Positions 18,433 to 27,365 are shown, counted from the stretch's first letter. The stretch: DNA of 64,000 bases from Teichococcus vastitatis (GCF_003604215.1 NZ_QXGS01000007.1:62001-126000), one strand, 5' to 3'. Notes: a model not told the origin generated them from the letters alone. Numbers and translations are program-made.

Positions 18433-18493
18433 GTGCGATCCTCCCATGACTCCGCTGCCGCGGGTTGAGGAAAGGATACGCAGCCGCGGCCGG

Positions 18494-19393
18494 TCAGCCC
18501 AGCAAAGCGCGCGCCTGCGCCGCATCGGCGGCGATCTGCGCCGTCAGCTCGGCCAGACCGGCGAAGCGCTGTTCGGGGCGCAGGAAATGCGCCAGGGCGA
18601 CGCCGATCTCCTGGCCGTACAGATCCTCGCCGAAATCGAACAGATGCGCCTCCACCCGGCTTTCCGTGCCCTGCACCGTGGGCCGCAGGCCGATATTGGC
18701 GACACCGGGGATGACGCGCCCGTCCGGCAACCGGACGCGAACGGCGTAGACGCCGCGCGCCGGCTCCAGGTGCCGCCCGAGCGGGATGTTGGCGGTGGGA
18801 AAGCCGATGGTGCGGCCGCGCTTGTCGCCATGGCTGACCACGCCCCGGATCTCCCATTCGCGCCCCAGCGCCCGCGCCGCCCGCTCGGGGTAGCCATCCT
18901 GCAGCACGCGGCGGATGCCGGTGGAGGAGATCGGGCCGGACTCGTCGCTGACATGCGGCACCACGGTCAGCCCCATGCCGAGGCGCTCGGCATGCTCGGC
19001 CAGAAAGGCCACGTCGCCGCCGCGGCGGTGGCCGAAGGCGAAGTCGCCGCCGCAGGCCAGGTGCTTCGCGTCCAGGTCGCGGTGCAGGATCTGCTCCACG
19101 AATTGTTCGGCGGTGATCAGCGCGAAGGCGGCGTCGAAGGGCAGCGCCACCACCTGCGCGGCGCCGCAGGCGCGCAGCGCAGCGGCCTTGGCGGGGGCGA
19201 GGGTCAGGCGGAAGGGCGGGTCGTCGGGGCGGAAATGCTCGCGCGGGTGGGGCTCAAAGGTCAGCGCCACCAGCTTCAGCTCGGGGCGGGCGGCGTGCGC
19301 GGCGCGCAGCACGGCGTGATGGCCGCGATGCACGCCGTCGAAATTGCCCAGCGCCACGGTGGCGCCGCGGGCCTCGGGGGGGATGGGGATCAC
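18494..19393 (-). CDS. ribF: Bifunctional riboflavin kinase / FAD synthetase
   Basis: 299 residues. The N-terminal adenylyltransferase domain carries VALGNFDGVHRGHHAVL, FEPHPREHF and the S/T-SSTGIRR segment (SSTGIRRVLQDG). The C-terminal riboflavin kinase domain carries GRTIGFPTANIPL and the substrate loop GVYAVRVRLPDGR. The protein makes FMN and then FAD from riboflavin. It lies 10 bp downstream of the LOG-family gene and precedes the hydrolase and ileS on the same strand. Confidence 0.96.
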   Translation of the reverse strand: MIPIPPEARGATVALGNFDGVHRGHHAVLRAAHAARPELKLVALTFEPHPREHFRPDDPPFRLTLAPAKAAALRACGAAQVVALPFDAAFALITAEQFVEQILHRDLDAKHLACGGDFAFGHRRGGDVAFLAEHAERLGMGLTVVPHVSDESGPISSTGIRRVLQDGYPERAARALGREWEIRGVVSHGDKRGRTIGFPTANIPLGRHLEPARGVYAVRVRLPDGRVIPGVANIGLRPTVQGTESRVEAHLFDFGEDLYGQEIGVALAHFLRPEQRFAGLAELTAQIAADAAQARALLG

Positions 19394-19403
19394 GGCGTGG
19401 GGC

Positions 19404-19985
19404 TCAGCGCTGCGTCTTCTCGGCCCATTTCTCCACCGTGACGGGGGTGAAGCCGGCCAGCGCGTCCAGCGCGTCCTCCGGCGTGGCGGCCAGGGTGGCC
19501 AGCGCGCGGTGCTTCTCGTGCAGGAAGCCCTCGGTCACCATGTGGTCGAACACCGCGCCCAGGCGCTTCCAGTATCCGGCGGTGTCGAGGAAGACGAGGC
19601 CCTTGTCGTGGATGCCCAGCTGCGTCCAGGTGAAGGCTTCCACCGCCTCCTCCAGCGTGCCGATGCCGCCGGGCAGCACCACGAAGCCGTCCGACAGGTC
19701 GGCCATCATGGCCTTGCGCTCATGCATGGTGGACACGACGCGCAGGTCGGTGATGGCGCCGTGCCCGACCTCCCGCCGCATCAGCGTCTCGGGGATGATG
19801 CCGATCACCTCGGCGCCTTCCCGCATGGCGGCGTCGGCGACGATGCCCATCAGCCCGACATGGCCGCCACCGTAAACCAAGCCGAGCCCGCGTCCCGCGA
19901 TGGCGCGGCCCAGCGCCCGCGCCGCATTGGCATAGGCCGGGTTGAGGCCGGGATTGGAGCCGCAGAACACGCAAACACGCTTCAT
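19404..19985 (-). CDS. LOG family protein (TIGR00730), nucleotide phosphoribohydrolase-like
   Basis: 193 residues from MKRVCVFCGSNPGLNPAYA; the longer upstream frame is not protein-like. Rossmann-fold LOG proteins hydrolyse cytokinin nucleotides or other purine nucleoside monophosphates. Diagnostic elements are VYGGGHVGLMG, MHERKAMM and PGGIGTLEEAVEAFTWTQLG (the PGGxGTxxE motif is intact). The older name 'lysine decarboxylase' is not supported by the sequence. The gene is 10 bp upstream of ribF, so likely in one transcript. Confidence 0.9.
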   Translation of the reverse strand: MKRVCVFCGSNPGLNPAYANAARALGRAIAGRGLGLVYGGGHVGLMGIVADAAMREGAEVIGIIPETLMRREVGHGAITDLRVVSTMHERKAMMADLSDGFVVLPGGIGTLEEAVEAFTWTQLGIHDKGLVFLDTAGYWKRLGAVFDHMVTEGFLHEKHRALATLAATPEDALDALAGFTPVTVEKWAEKTQR

Positions 19986-20209
19986 GAGAACAAACCCTAT
20001 CGAACCCTGGCCCTGTGGAACCCTGGCGAAGTGCCGCAGCGGAGGGGGGTGGGCATCCGGGCCGAGGCGGCCGGCGGCTGGGGCTCGGTGAAGGCCCGCC
20101 CCCGCGGCGCCCGAGCGCCGCATTTCCGGCTTACCGCCCGCCACGCGGATGGACAAGCAGGGGCGGGGGCGCGACAAAGCCGGGCCTGACCCGCAACGGA
20201 GACCAGGCC

Positions 20210-21346
20210 ATGCCCGCCACCCAGATCGGCACCAGCGAAACCCTGCTCGCGGAACTGCGCGGCTGGGTGGAGCACGAGACGCCCACCACCGACGCCGCCG
20301 CCATCGATGCGCTGATGAACACGGTGGCGGCCGAGCTGGAAGCGGTGGGCGCCGTGCTGGAGCGCATCCCGGGGCGGGACGGCTATGGCGGTCACCTGGT
20401 GGCGCGCATTCCCGGCCCCCGGGGCGGGCAGGGCCGCCCGGTGCTGGTGGCCGGCCATCTCGACACGGTGTGGAACCATGGCGTGCTGTCCTACCGGGTC
20501 GAGGGCGACAAGGCGTTCGGCCCCGGCATCTACGACATGAAGGCCGGCTCCTTCTTCGCCTTTCATGCGGTGCGGGAGATCCTGCGGCAGAAGGTGGCGA
20601 CGCGAGCCCCCATCACCCTGCTGCTGACCTCCGACGAGGAGGTGGGCAGCCCGACCAGCCGCGAGCTGATCGAGCGCGAGGCATCGGGCGCCTGCGCCGT
20701 GCTGATCCCGGAGCCCGCCGGCGGCGCCGACAAGTGCTGCGTCACCGCGCGCAAGGGAACCGGCCGCATGGTGGTGACGGTGAAGGGCCAGAGCGCGCAT
20801 TCCGGCGGCAATTGGCAGGATGGCCGCAGCGCCGTGGTGACGCTGGCGCGCCTCATCACCACGATCCACGGCATGGTGGACCTCGACGCCGGCACCACCA
20901 CCAATTGCGCGCCAGTCTGGGGCGGCACGAGGCCCAACGTGATCCCCAACGAGGCCGGCTGCGAGGTGGACATCCGCGTCGCCACGGTGGCGAAGGGCGA
21001 GGAGCTGGTGGCCGCCATCCAGGCGCTGGCCGGGCCGCAGCCGGACGGCACCGAGGTTCGCATCACCGGCGGCATGAACCGCCCGCCCATGGTGGAAACG
21101 CCGGCCGTGCTGGCGCTCTACGAGCAGGCGCGGGCCATCGCCGGCCGCATCGGCTACGACCTGCCGAAGCAGCATCGCGGCGGCGGCTCGGATGGCAACT
21201 TCACCGCCGCCATGGGCATCCCCACGCTGGATGGCCTCGGCGGCGCCGGGGCGGGCGCCCATGCCGAGTTCGAGCACATCCTGTGGCGCGAGCTGGCGCC
21301 GCGCTGCGCCACGCTGTGCGAGCTGCTGGAAACGCTGGGCGACTGA
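20210..21346 (+). CDS. M20 family metallopeptidase, carboxypeptidase G2-like
   Basis: 378 residues from MPATQIGTSETLLAELRG. No signal peptide, so probably cytosolic. The dizinc active site is complete: H in VLVAGHLDTVW with the adjacent D, D in GIYDMKAG, the catalytic EE in SDEEVGS, and the C-terminal H in AGAHAEFEHI. The dimerisation domain has SAHSGGNWQDGRSA. Closest family by recollection is glutamate carboxypeptidase (CPG2) and related aminoacyl hydrolases. Divergent from the LOG/ribF block with a 224-bp intergenic region. Confidence 0.9.
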   Translation: MPATQIGTSETLLAELRGWVEHETPTTDAAAIDALMNTVAAELEAVGAVLERIPGRDGYGGHLVARIPGPRGGQGRPVLVAGHLDTVWNHGVLSYRVEGDKAFGPGIYDMKAGSFFAFHAVREILRQKVATRAPITLLLTSDEEVGSPTSRELIEREASGACAVLIPEPAGGADKCCVTARKGTGRMVVTVKGQSAHSGGNWQDGRSAVVTLARLITTIHGMVDLDAGTTTNCAPVWGGTRPNVIPNEAGCEVDIRVATVAKGEELVAAIQALAGPQPDGTEVRITGGMNRPPMVETPAVLALYEQARAIAGRIGYDLPKQHRGGGSDGNFTAAMGIPTLDGLGGAGAGAHAEFEHILWRELAPRCATLCELLETLGD

Positions 21347-21407
21347 CGCCGCCATCGGCCCCGCGCCGGCCTTTGCAGGGGCCGGCGGCGAGGCCAGATG
21401 AAAGCCC

Positions 21408-21836
21408 ATGACCGACCGTTTCGACCTCCAGCGATTCGTCCAGGCCCAGGACCCGGTGCTGCCGCAGGTGCGGCGCGAGCTGGCGGCGGGCCGCAAGCAG
21501 AGCCACTGGATGTGGTTCGTGTTTCCGCAGATCGCCGGGCTCGGCCACAGCCCGATGGCGCAGCGCTATGCCATCGCCTCGCTGGAGGAGGCACGGGCCT
21601 ATCTGGCCCACAGGTTGCTGGGACCGCGCCTGCTGGACTGCACGGGGCTGGTGAACGGGGTGGAAGGGCGCTCGGCCCACGCCATCTTCGGCAGCCCGGA
21701 CAACATGAAGTTCCATTCCTCCATGACGCTGTTCCACCGCGCCGAGCCGCGGGAGCCGGCCTTCGCCGAGGCGCTGCGGCGCTTTTTCGGCGGCGCGGAA
21801 GATCCCGGCACGGTGGCGCGCCTGCCCGGGGGCTGA
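21408..21836 (+). CDS. DUF1810 family protein
   Basis: 142 residues, typical for the family. It shows the DUF1810 pattern: DRFDLQRFVQAQD, the central KQSHWMWFVFPQIAGLG, and the C-terminal FGSPDNMKFHSSMTLFHRA with a conserved Asp/Lys/His set. Biochemical role is unknown; the family is cytosolic and usually stands alone. Start chosen at MTDRFDL; an out-of-frame ATG 10 bp upstream is not used. It lies 61 bp after the M20 peptidase gene. Confidence 0.88.
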   Translation: MTDRFDLQRFVQAQDPVLPQVRRELAAGRKQSHWMWFVFPQIAGLGHSPMAQRYAIASLEEARAYLAHRLLGPRLLDCTGLVNGVEGRSAHAIFGSPDNMKFHSSMTLFHRAEPREPAFAEALRRFFGGAEDPGTVARLPGG

Positions 21837-21849
21837 GCGCCCGGTTCGC

Positions 21850-21939
21850 TAGGCCGGCGGCGATGTTCACCGCCCCCGCCAGCACCGCCGCGTTGAACAC
21901 GAAGGACGCCAGCCCGTGCGCCAGCACCAGGCGGCGCAA
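21850..21939 (-). pseudogene. Remnant of a DUF1345 membrane protein C-terminus
   Basis: Reading the minus strand gives LRRLVLAHGLASFVFNAAVL followed by AGAVNIAAGL. This matches the last transmembrane segment of DUF1345 proteins, which normally end at about this point. The frame runs on past the expected stop (a TAG is present one base out of frame at 21849-21851), and there is no room for the rest of the gene before the reductase gene at 22077. I read it as a decayed 3' remnant. The call rests on remembered family sequence and about 30 residues. Confidence 0.5.
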
Positions 21940-22076
21940 CGGTGACAGGACAGGGGGGAGGGAGCATGGCATGGCCGGCCGCCGCGCCGGCAGGGCCCGC
22001 CACCACTGTGGGCAACCCTTTGCCCGCGGGGCGCAAAGCCTCTATGCCCGCCCTGCCCAGACGTGGAGAAGCCGCC

Positions 22077-23114
22077 ATGCCCGAGACTTCCGCCGTCCAT
22101 GCCGCCATCAGCGCCGATGTCGCCATCATCGGCGCCGGCCCGACCGGGCTGTTCGCGGTGTTCGAATGCGGCATGCTGCGCATGAAATGCGTGGTGATCG
22201 ACACGCTGGAAGCGATCGGCGGGCAATGCGCCGCGCTCTACCCCGAGAAGCCGATCTACGACATCCCGGCCTATCCGGCGATCGCCGGCGCCGACCTGGT
22301 GGCCAAGCTGGAGGAGCAGGCGGCGCCCTTCGCACCGATCTACCTGCTGGGCCGCCGGGTCGATGCCCTGATGCAGTTGCAGGATGGCGGCTTCGAGCTG
22401 CGCACCAGCAAGGATGAGGTGGTGCGCGCGACGGCGGTGATCGTGGCCGCCGGCGCCGGCGCCTTCGGTCCCAACCGCCCGCCGCTGAACGACCTTCCGG
22501 CCTACGAGGCGAGCGGTGCCGTGCGCTACATGGTGGCGCGGCGCGAGGAGCTGCGTGGCAAGCGCGTGGTGATCGCCGGCGGCGGCGATTCCGCGGTGGA
22601 CTGGGCGCTGAGCCTGAAGGACATCGCCAAGCGCGTCACCGTGGTGCATCGCCGGCCGAAATTCCGCGCCGCCCCCGAAAGCGTGGCGCAGATGGAGGCC
22701 GCCGCCGAGCGCGGCGAGATCGACCTCGCCATCCCCTACCAGTTGCACGCGCTGCATGGCCGGGATGGCGAGCTGGCGCAGGTCGAGCTGGCGACCATGA
22801 AGGGCGAGAAGCGGATGGTGCCGGCCGACCACCTGCTGGCGTTCTTCGGCCTGTCCATGGAGTTGGGGCCGATCGCCAATTGGGGTCTCGGGCTGGAACG
22901 CAGCCATGTGGTGGTGAACCCCGCCACCTGCGCCACCTCCATCCCGGGCATCCACGCCATCGGTGACATTGCCACCTACCAGGGCAAGCTGAAGCTGATC
23001 CTGCAGGGCTTTTCCGAGGCGGCGATGGCGGCGCATGCCATCCACCCGCAGGTCTTCCCCGGGGAAGCGCTGCATTTCGAGTACAGCACCACCAAGGGCG
23101 TGCCGGCCGAGTAG
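22077..23114 (+). CDS. Ferredoxin--NADP reductase, thioredoxin-reductase-like
   Basis: 345 residues from MPETSAVHAAISADVAIIG with GGAGA upstream. The N-terminal FAD-binding GxGxxG is in AIIGAGPTGLFAVFECGM, the NADP-binding GxGxxG in VVIAGGGDSAVDWALSL, and the C-terminal FAD contact in IHAIGDIATYQGKLKLILQG. There is no CxxC redox motif, which separates it from thioredoxin reductase and matches type 2 ferredoxin/flavodoxin-NADP reductases. It would pass electrons between NADPH and ferredoxin in the cytosol. Confidence 0.93.
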   Translation: MPETSAVHAAISADVAIIGAGPTGLFAVFECGMLRMKCVVIDTLEAIGGQCAALYPEKPIYDIPAYPAIAGADLVAKLEEQAAPFAPIYLLGRRVDALMQLQDGGFELRTSKDEVVRATAVIVAAGAGAFGPNRPPLNDLPAYEASGAVRYMVARREELRGKRVVIAGGGDSAVDWALSLKDIAKRVTVVHRRPKFRAAPESVAQMEAAAERGEIDLAIPYQLHALHGRDGELAQVELATMKGEKRMVPADHLLAFFGLSMELGPIANWGLGLERSHVVVNPATCATSIPGIHAIGDIATYQGKLKLILQGFSEAAMAAHAIHPQVFPGEALHFEYSTTKGVPAE

Positions 23115-23190
23115 AGGCGGGAGGCGGCTTCCCCGCCGCCGCGCGGCGCCGTAGCTTGGCGGTCCCGGAGCAGCGACAGGGAGCGACACC

Positions 23191-23850
23191 ATGGCGGAAG
23201 GCCGTCTCGTCATCGGCACCAAGATGTATTCCTCCTGGTCGCTACGCGGCTGGCTGGCCGTGCAGCTGGCCCGGCTGGAGGTGGAGGAGGTGGTGATCCC
23301 GCTGGCCGGCGGCAGCACCCGGGCCATCCAGGACGCCACCCCTGCCGGGCTGGTCCCCTACCTGGAGCATCGCGGCGCGCGCGTCTGGGAAAGCCTCTCC
23401 ATCCTGGAATACTGCGCTGAGATCGAGCCGCGCCTATGGCCTTCCGACCCGGTGCAGCGCGCCGCGGCACGCTCGATGGCGGCCGAGATGCACGCCGGCT
23501 TCCGCGCGCTCCGCACCGCCATGCCGATGAGCATCCTGAACCGCTTTCCCGGCCGCAACCGCACGCCCGAGGTGCTGGCCGATATCGCCCGGATCGAGGC
23601 GATCTGGCGCGAGGCGCTGCTGGGATCGGGCGGCCCGTTCCTGTTCGGCAGCCGCTTCGGCGCGGCCGACGCCATGTTCGCCCCCGTGGTGTTCCGCTTC
23701 CTGACCTGGGAGCCGGAGCTGCAGGCGATGAGCCGCGACTACGTGGCCGCGATGCGCGCCCACCCGCTGATGCAGCGCTGGCACGACGAGGCCGCCGCCG
23801 AGCCGGCCGAATGGCGCCTGGCGAAATACGAGCAGGTTCCCGGGGCATGA
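23191..23850 (+). CDS. Glutathione S-transferase family protein
   Basis: 219 residues, start supported by AGGGAG. The N-terminal thioredoxin-fold domain begins LVIGTKMYSSWSLRGWLAVQ, with Ser in YSSWSLR as the likely glutathione-activating residue, and carries the cis-Pro region AGLVPYLE and the glutathione gamma-Glu contact in WESLSILEYCAE. The C-terminal helical domain has GGPFLFGSRFGAADAMFAPV (the N-capping box). Its TGA overlaps the ATG of the VOC gene, so the two are coupled. Confidence 0.9.
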   Translation: MAEGRLVIGTKMYSSWSLRGWLAVQLARLEVEEVVIPLAGGSTRAIQDATPAGLVPYLEHRGARVWESLSILEYCAEIEPRLWPSDPVQRAAARSMAAEMHAGFRALRTAMPMSILNRFPGRNRTPEVLADIARIEAIWREALLGSGGPFLFGSRFGAADAMFAPVVFRFLTWEPELQAMSRDYVAAMRAHPLMQRWHDEAAAEPAEWRLAKYEQVPGA

Positions 23851-24695
23851 GCGGCGCCTCCGGCCTGGACCATATCGGCCTCTGCACCGCCGATGGCCCG
23901 GCGCTGTGGGCGGCCTATGAACGGCTGGGCTTCATCCTGACGCCGGCGAACCGGCAATCCGGCCGCCGCAGCCCGGATGCGCCGGTGGAGCCCTTCGGTA
24001 CCGGTAACCGCTGCGCCATGCTGCGCCAGGGCTACCTGGAATTGCTGGCGATCCTCGACCCGTCGGGCTTCGACAACGGGCTGGGCCGCTTCCTGGACCG
24101 CTACACCGGGATGCACATCCTGGCCTTCGGCATGGAGGATGCGGCGGCGGAGCTGGAACGGCTGCGCCGGGCCGGGCTCGACATTCCCGGAATCATGCCG
24201 CTGCAGCGGCCAGTGGAGGACGGCAACCCGGCGCTGGCGCGGTTCTCCCGCCTGCCGCTGCCGGATGCGCCGGAAGGCCGGGTGCAGCTGGTGCAGCACC
24301 ACACGCCGGAGCTGATGTGGCAGGAGCGCTGGCTGGACCACGCCAACCGCGCCGTGGCGCTGGAGGAGGTGATCCTCGCCACGCCGCAGCCCGCCCGCAG
24401 CGCCACCGGTTTCTCCCGCTTGACCGGCCACGCCTTCGAGCCCGACCCGGCCGGCGGCTACGTCCTGCCGCTGCCGCAGAGCCGGGTGCGCATCCTGCCG
24501 CCGGAGGCGCTGCCGGCGGTGCTGCCGGGCGTCGCCATTCCCGCGCTGCCCTTCCTGGCCGGCTGCACCCTGCGCACCGATGACGGCAATGTCGCCATTC
24601 GCCGGATCGCCGGCGCGGCGCTGCGGGACATCCCCGGTGGCCTCATGGTGCCGCCCGAAGCGGCCGGCGGCACGGCGCTGGTGTTTCTCTCTTGA
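23847..24695 (+). CDS. VOC superfamily protein (glyoxalase-like domain)
   Basis: 282 residues; the ATG overlaps the preceding GST stop (ATGA). The N-terminal half is a glyoxalase-like domain: GLDHIGLCTADGPALWAAYE, then LRQGYLELLAILDP and RYTGMHILAFGMEDAAAELE. The His and Glu positions are compatible with a metal site. The C-terminal half repeats the fold loosely. Coupling with a GST suggests glutathione adduct or lyase chemistry, but that is inference. The stop overlaps the TTG start of the methyltransferase gene. Confidence 0.85.
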   Translation: MSGASGLDHIGLCTADGPALWAAYERLGFILTPANRQSGRRSPDAPVEPFGTGNRCAMLRQGYLELLAILDPSGFDNGLGRFLDRYTGMHILAFGMEDAAAELERLRRAGLDIPGIMPLQRPVEDGNPALARFSRLPLPDAPEGRVQLVQHHTPELMWQERWLDHANRAVALEEVILATPQPARSATGFSRLTGHAFEPDPAGGYVLPLPQSRVRILPPEALPAVLPGVAIPALPFLAGCTLRTDDGNVAIRRIAGAALRDIPGGLMVPPEAAGGTALVFLS

Positions 24696-25447
24696 GCCTG
24701 GCGCCGAATGCCGCCGCCATCGGGCGCTCGCTGCGCACCTATTACGCGCCGGGCCGGGCGGCGGCGCTGGATGGATTCCTGCGCCGCTTCCTCGGGCAGG
24801 GGGAGCTGGGCTTCGACATCGGGGCCCATGTCGGCGACCGCACCGCGGGCTTCCGCCGGCTCGGTGCGCGGGCGGTGGCGGTGGAGCCGCAGCCGCGATT
24901 GCAGCGCCTGCTGCGGCGACTGTTTGGCCGCGACCCCGCGGTGGCGCTGGTGCGCGCCCTGGTGGGCGGCGAGCAGGGGGAGGCGCGACTGCACCTGAAC
25001 AGCGCCAATCCCACCGTGGCCACGGCGTCCGAGGCCTTCATGGCGGCGGCGCAGCATGCGCCGAGCTGGCGGGAACAGCACTGGGACGGCGCCGTGACCC
25101 TGCCGGTGACCACGCTGGACAGCCTGGCCGAAGCGCATGGCGCGCCGGATTTCATCAAGATCGACGTGGAAGGCTTCGAGGCGCAGGCGCTGTCCGGCCT
25201 GTCCTGCCCGGTGCGCAGCCTCAGCTTCGAGTTCACCACCCTGCAGCGGGCGGTGGCGCTGGACGCGCTGCGCATGATCGCGGCGCTCGGTCCTTACCGC
25301 TTCAATGCCTGCCTGGGCGAGGAGATGCGCTTCGTGTTGGACAGGCCGGTGCATGCCGGCGCCATGGCGCGCTGGCTGGAGGCGCTGCCGACCGCGGCCA
25401 ATTCCGGCGACATCTATGCCAGCCTGGAGCAGGCGCGGCTGCGCTGA
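24692..25447 (+). CDS. FkbM family methyltransferase, TTG start
   Basis: 251 residues. The start codon is TTG at 24692, overlapping the TGA of the VOC gene (TTGA); the first internal ATG is far inside the fold. SAM-binding motif I is GFDIGAHVGDRTAGFRRLG, followed by ARAVAVEPQPRLQRLL; the FkbM signature TTLDSLAEAHGAPDFIKIDVEG is clear. Such enzymes O-methylate sugars or small molecules. It is the third gene of a coupled trio with GST and VOC, and is followed 100 bp later by a WecA-like transferase gene. Confidence 0.85.
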   Translation: MSLAPNAAAIGRSLRTYYAPGRAAALDGFLRRFLGQGELGFDIGAHVGDRTAGFRRLGARAVAVEPQPRLQRLLRRLFGRDPAVALVRALVGGEQGEARLHLNSANPTVATASEAFMAAAQHAPSWREQHWDGAVTLPVTTLDSLAEAHGAPDFIKIDVEGFEAQALSGLSCPVRSLSFEFTTLQRAVALDALRMIAALGPYRFNACLGEEMRFVLDRPVHAGAMARWLEALPTAANSGDIYASLEQARLR

Positions 25448-25547
25448 GCGGCGCCACGCCGGCGCGGATGCGCCGCCCGGGCTTACCCCGGCGCCCGGCT
25501 TCCGCTAGGGGAACGGCGCCCGCTCCCGTTCCAGGTTAACCTGCCGC

Positions 25548-26603
25548 ATGACCTCCACCGCCTTTCTGCAGCATCTGGGCTTCGCCCTGGCCCTGGCGCT
25601 GTTGTCCGCGCTCGTGGTGCGGCTGATGATCGCGTTTCCGATCCTCGACCACCCGAACCACCGCAAGGCGCATGTGCGGCCGACGCCGAAGGGCGGCGGC
25701 GTCGGCATCGTCTCCGCCTTCATTATCGGCATGGCCGTGCTGTACGACGTGGCGCAGTTCGCCCGCATGGCCGAGGGCGGCTTCGTCGGCGTGATCCTGG
25801 CCGCCATCGCGATCGCCATGGTGGCGCTGCTGGATGACATTCGCGACTTCCGCTTCGTGGTGAAGCTGGCGGCGCAGGCGCTGGCCGCCTTGGTGGCGCT
25901 GATGAGCGGGCTGGTGGTGCAGCGCCTGGCGCTGCCCTGGATCGGCGTGGTGGAACTGGGCTGGCTCGGGCCGGTGCTGACGCTGTTCTGGATCGTCGCC
26001 TGCACCAACGCGGTGAACTTCATGGACGGCATGGATGGCCTGGTCGGCGGCACGATGCTGGTGGTGTGCGGCGGGCTTGCCTACCTCGCCGTGGTGCAGA
26101 ATGGCTGGTTCATCTACGCCGCCGCGCTGATCCTGGGTGGCGGGATCGCCGGCTTCCTGCCGTTCAACCTGCATCCGGCGCGGATCTTCATGGGCGATGT
26201 GGGCAGCCAGTTTCTGGGCTTCGTGCTGGCGGTGCTGGGCGTTGCGGCGGCCCAGCTGGACGCCACGCAGCTCTCCTTCCTGCTGGTGCCGCTGCTGATC
26301 TTCGCTCTGTTGTTCGACACCGGCTTCACCCTGATCCGCCGCGCCTGCAGGGGCGAGCGGATCAGCACGCCGCATCGGACCCACCTGTACCAGATGGCGC
26401 AGCGCAGCGGCCTCGGGGTTCGCACCATCACCGCGGTGCATGGCGGCTTCGTGCTGTTCCACCTCGGGCTGGCGCTGCTGTTCCTGCGCCTCGGCCCGGG
26501 CCTCAAGCCGCTGGTGGTGGTGCCGCCGCTGCTGGTTCAGCTGCTGTGGCTCGGTTTCATCGCTTGGCGGGTGCGCCGCGCCGGACTCAGCTGGGCGGCG
26601 TGA
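25548..26603 (+). CDS. WecA/MraY-like polyprenyl-phosphate sugar-phosphate transferase
   Basis: 351 residues with about ten hydrophobic helices. It starts surface glycan synthesis by moving a (HexNAc) sugar phosphate from a UDP-sugar to undecaprenyl phosphate at the inner membrane. Motifs are RKAHVRPTPKGGG, the Asp-rich LLDDIRD, NAVNFMDGMDGL, FMGDVGSQFLGF and the His motif TPHRTHLYQ. The family is glycosyltransferase 4 (WecA/TagO). Its 3' end overlaps the convergent YjbF-like lipoprotein gene by 17 bp. Confidence 0.92.
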   Translation: MTSTAFLQHLGFALALALLSALVVRLMIAFPILDHPNHRKAHVRPTPKGGGVGIVSAFIIGMAVLYDVAQFARMAEGGFVGVILAAIAIAMVALLDDIRDFRFVVKLAAQALAALVALMSGLVVQRLALPWIGVVELGWLGPVLTLFWIVACTNAVNFMDGMDGLVGGTMLVVCGGLAYLAVVQNGWFIYAAALILGGGIAGFLPFNLHPARIFMGDVGSQFLGFVLAVLGVAAAQLDATQLSFLLVPLLIFALLFDTGFTLIRRACRGERISTPHRTHLYQMAQRSGLGVRTITAVHGGFVLFHLGLALLFLRLGPGLKPLVVVPPLLVQLLWLGFIAWRVRRAGLSWAA

Positions 26604-27231
26604 TCACGTCCAGCCGCATGGCACCGATCTCCCCCACCCATTGTTCCGAGCGGAAAATGCCGCCGGTGGCAGGATCGGCCCAGTAGCGGTTGGTGAAGCT
26701 GTTGCCGCCGCCGCGGCAGGTTTCGCGCACCAGCACCACCGGCCCCTGCTGCGTCGCACCCAGCCGGCAGCTCAGCGCCACGCCGAAGCGCATGCGGTCC
26801 GGCGAGCGGTCGTTTCGCATGAAATCCACCTGCCGCCGCAGCGAGGCGGACTGCACCAGCAGCGCCAGCGGCTCGTCCAGCGGGTCGGAGCCGTCCAGCC
26901 GGGTGCCGGCGATCCATTCGCGCAGCCCGGCCGTGGCGGTGACGCGGGCGCCGTCGGTGGCCACCACCACTCCGCCGCCGCTGCGCCACAGTCGCCGCTC
27001 CCCATTCTGCGACACCAGCAGCGCCGTGGCGCTGCCCTGCGCCCAGGTCAGCCGCAGGGCGGGCGTGCCATCGGCCGGCGCCCGGGCCGCCAGGGAGCCG
27101 GGGGGATCCGGCTCGGCCTCCGGCGGGGTCGGCTCCCACAGCGCCGACAGGTCGGGCACCCAGGACTCGGGCAGCAAGGGTCCGCAGCCGGACAGCAGCA
27201 GCGAGACGGGGATGAACAGAAATCGGCGCAT
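26587..27231 (-). CDS. YjbF/GfcB-like group 4 capsule lipoprotein
   Basis: 214 residues from MRRFLFIPVSLLLSGCGPLL, with AAAGG upstream. The lipobox LLLSGCG makes it an outer-membrane-directed lipoprotein. The mature part shows GERRLWRSGGGVVVATDGAR and VTATAGLREWIAGT, then FTNRYWADPATGGIFRSEQW, a pattern I recognise from YjbF/GfcB proteins that accompany exopolysaccharide genes. Recognition is moderate. The convergent WecA-like gene supports a role in surface polysaccharide, but no gfcCDE or wza genes are present. Confidence 0.65.
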   Translation of the reverse strand: MRRFLFIPVSLLLSGCGPLLPESWVPDLSALWEPTPPEAEPDPPGSLAARAPADGTPALRLTWAQGSATALLVSQNGERRLWRSGGGVVVATDGARVTATAGLREWIAGTRLDGSDPLDEPLALLVQSASLRRQVDFMRNDRSPDRMRFGVALSCRLGATQQGPVVLVRETCRGGGNSFTNRYWADPATGGIFRSEQWVGEIGAMRLDVITPPS

Positions 27232-27365
27232 GCCGCCTTTTAGCGCATCACGGAACCGTGAGCATCCTCTTTGAAATGCTGCGGTGACGTCACGGGCTGC
27301 TGGACGGGGCAACCGGTCGCCGCCCTGCTTGGTTCTCTGCGCGACACGGCAGTGGAGACCCAGCC

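Noticed and set aside
21398-21410. ATG at 21398 as the start of the DUF1810 gene.
   Set aside because: It is out of frame with the conserved reading frame starting at 21408.
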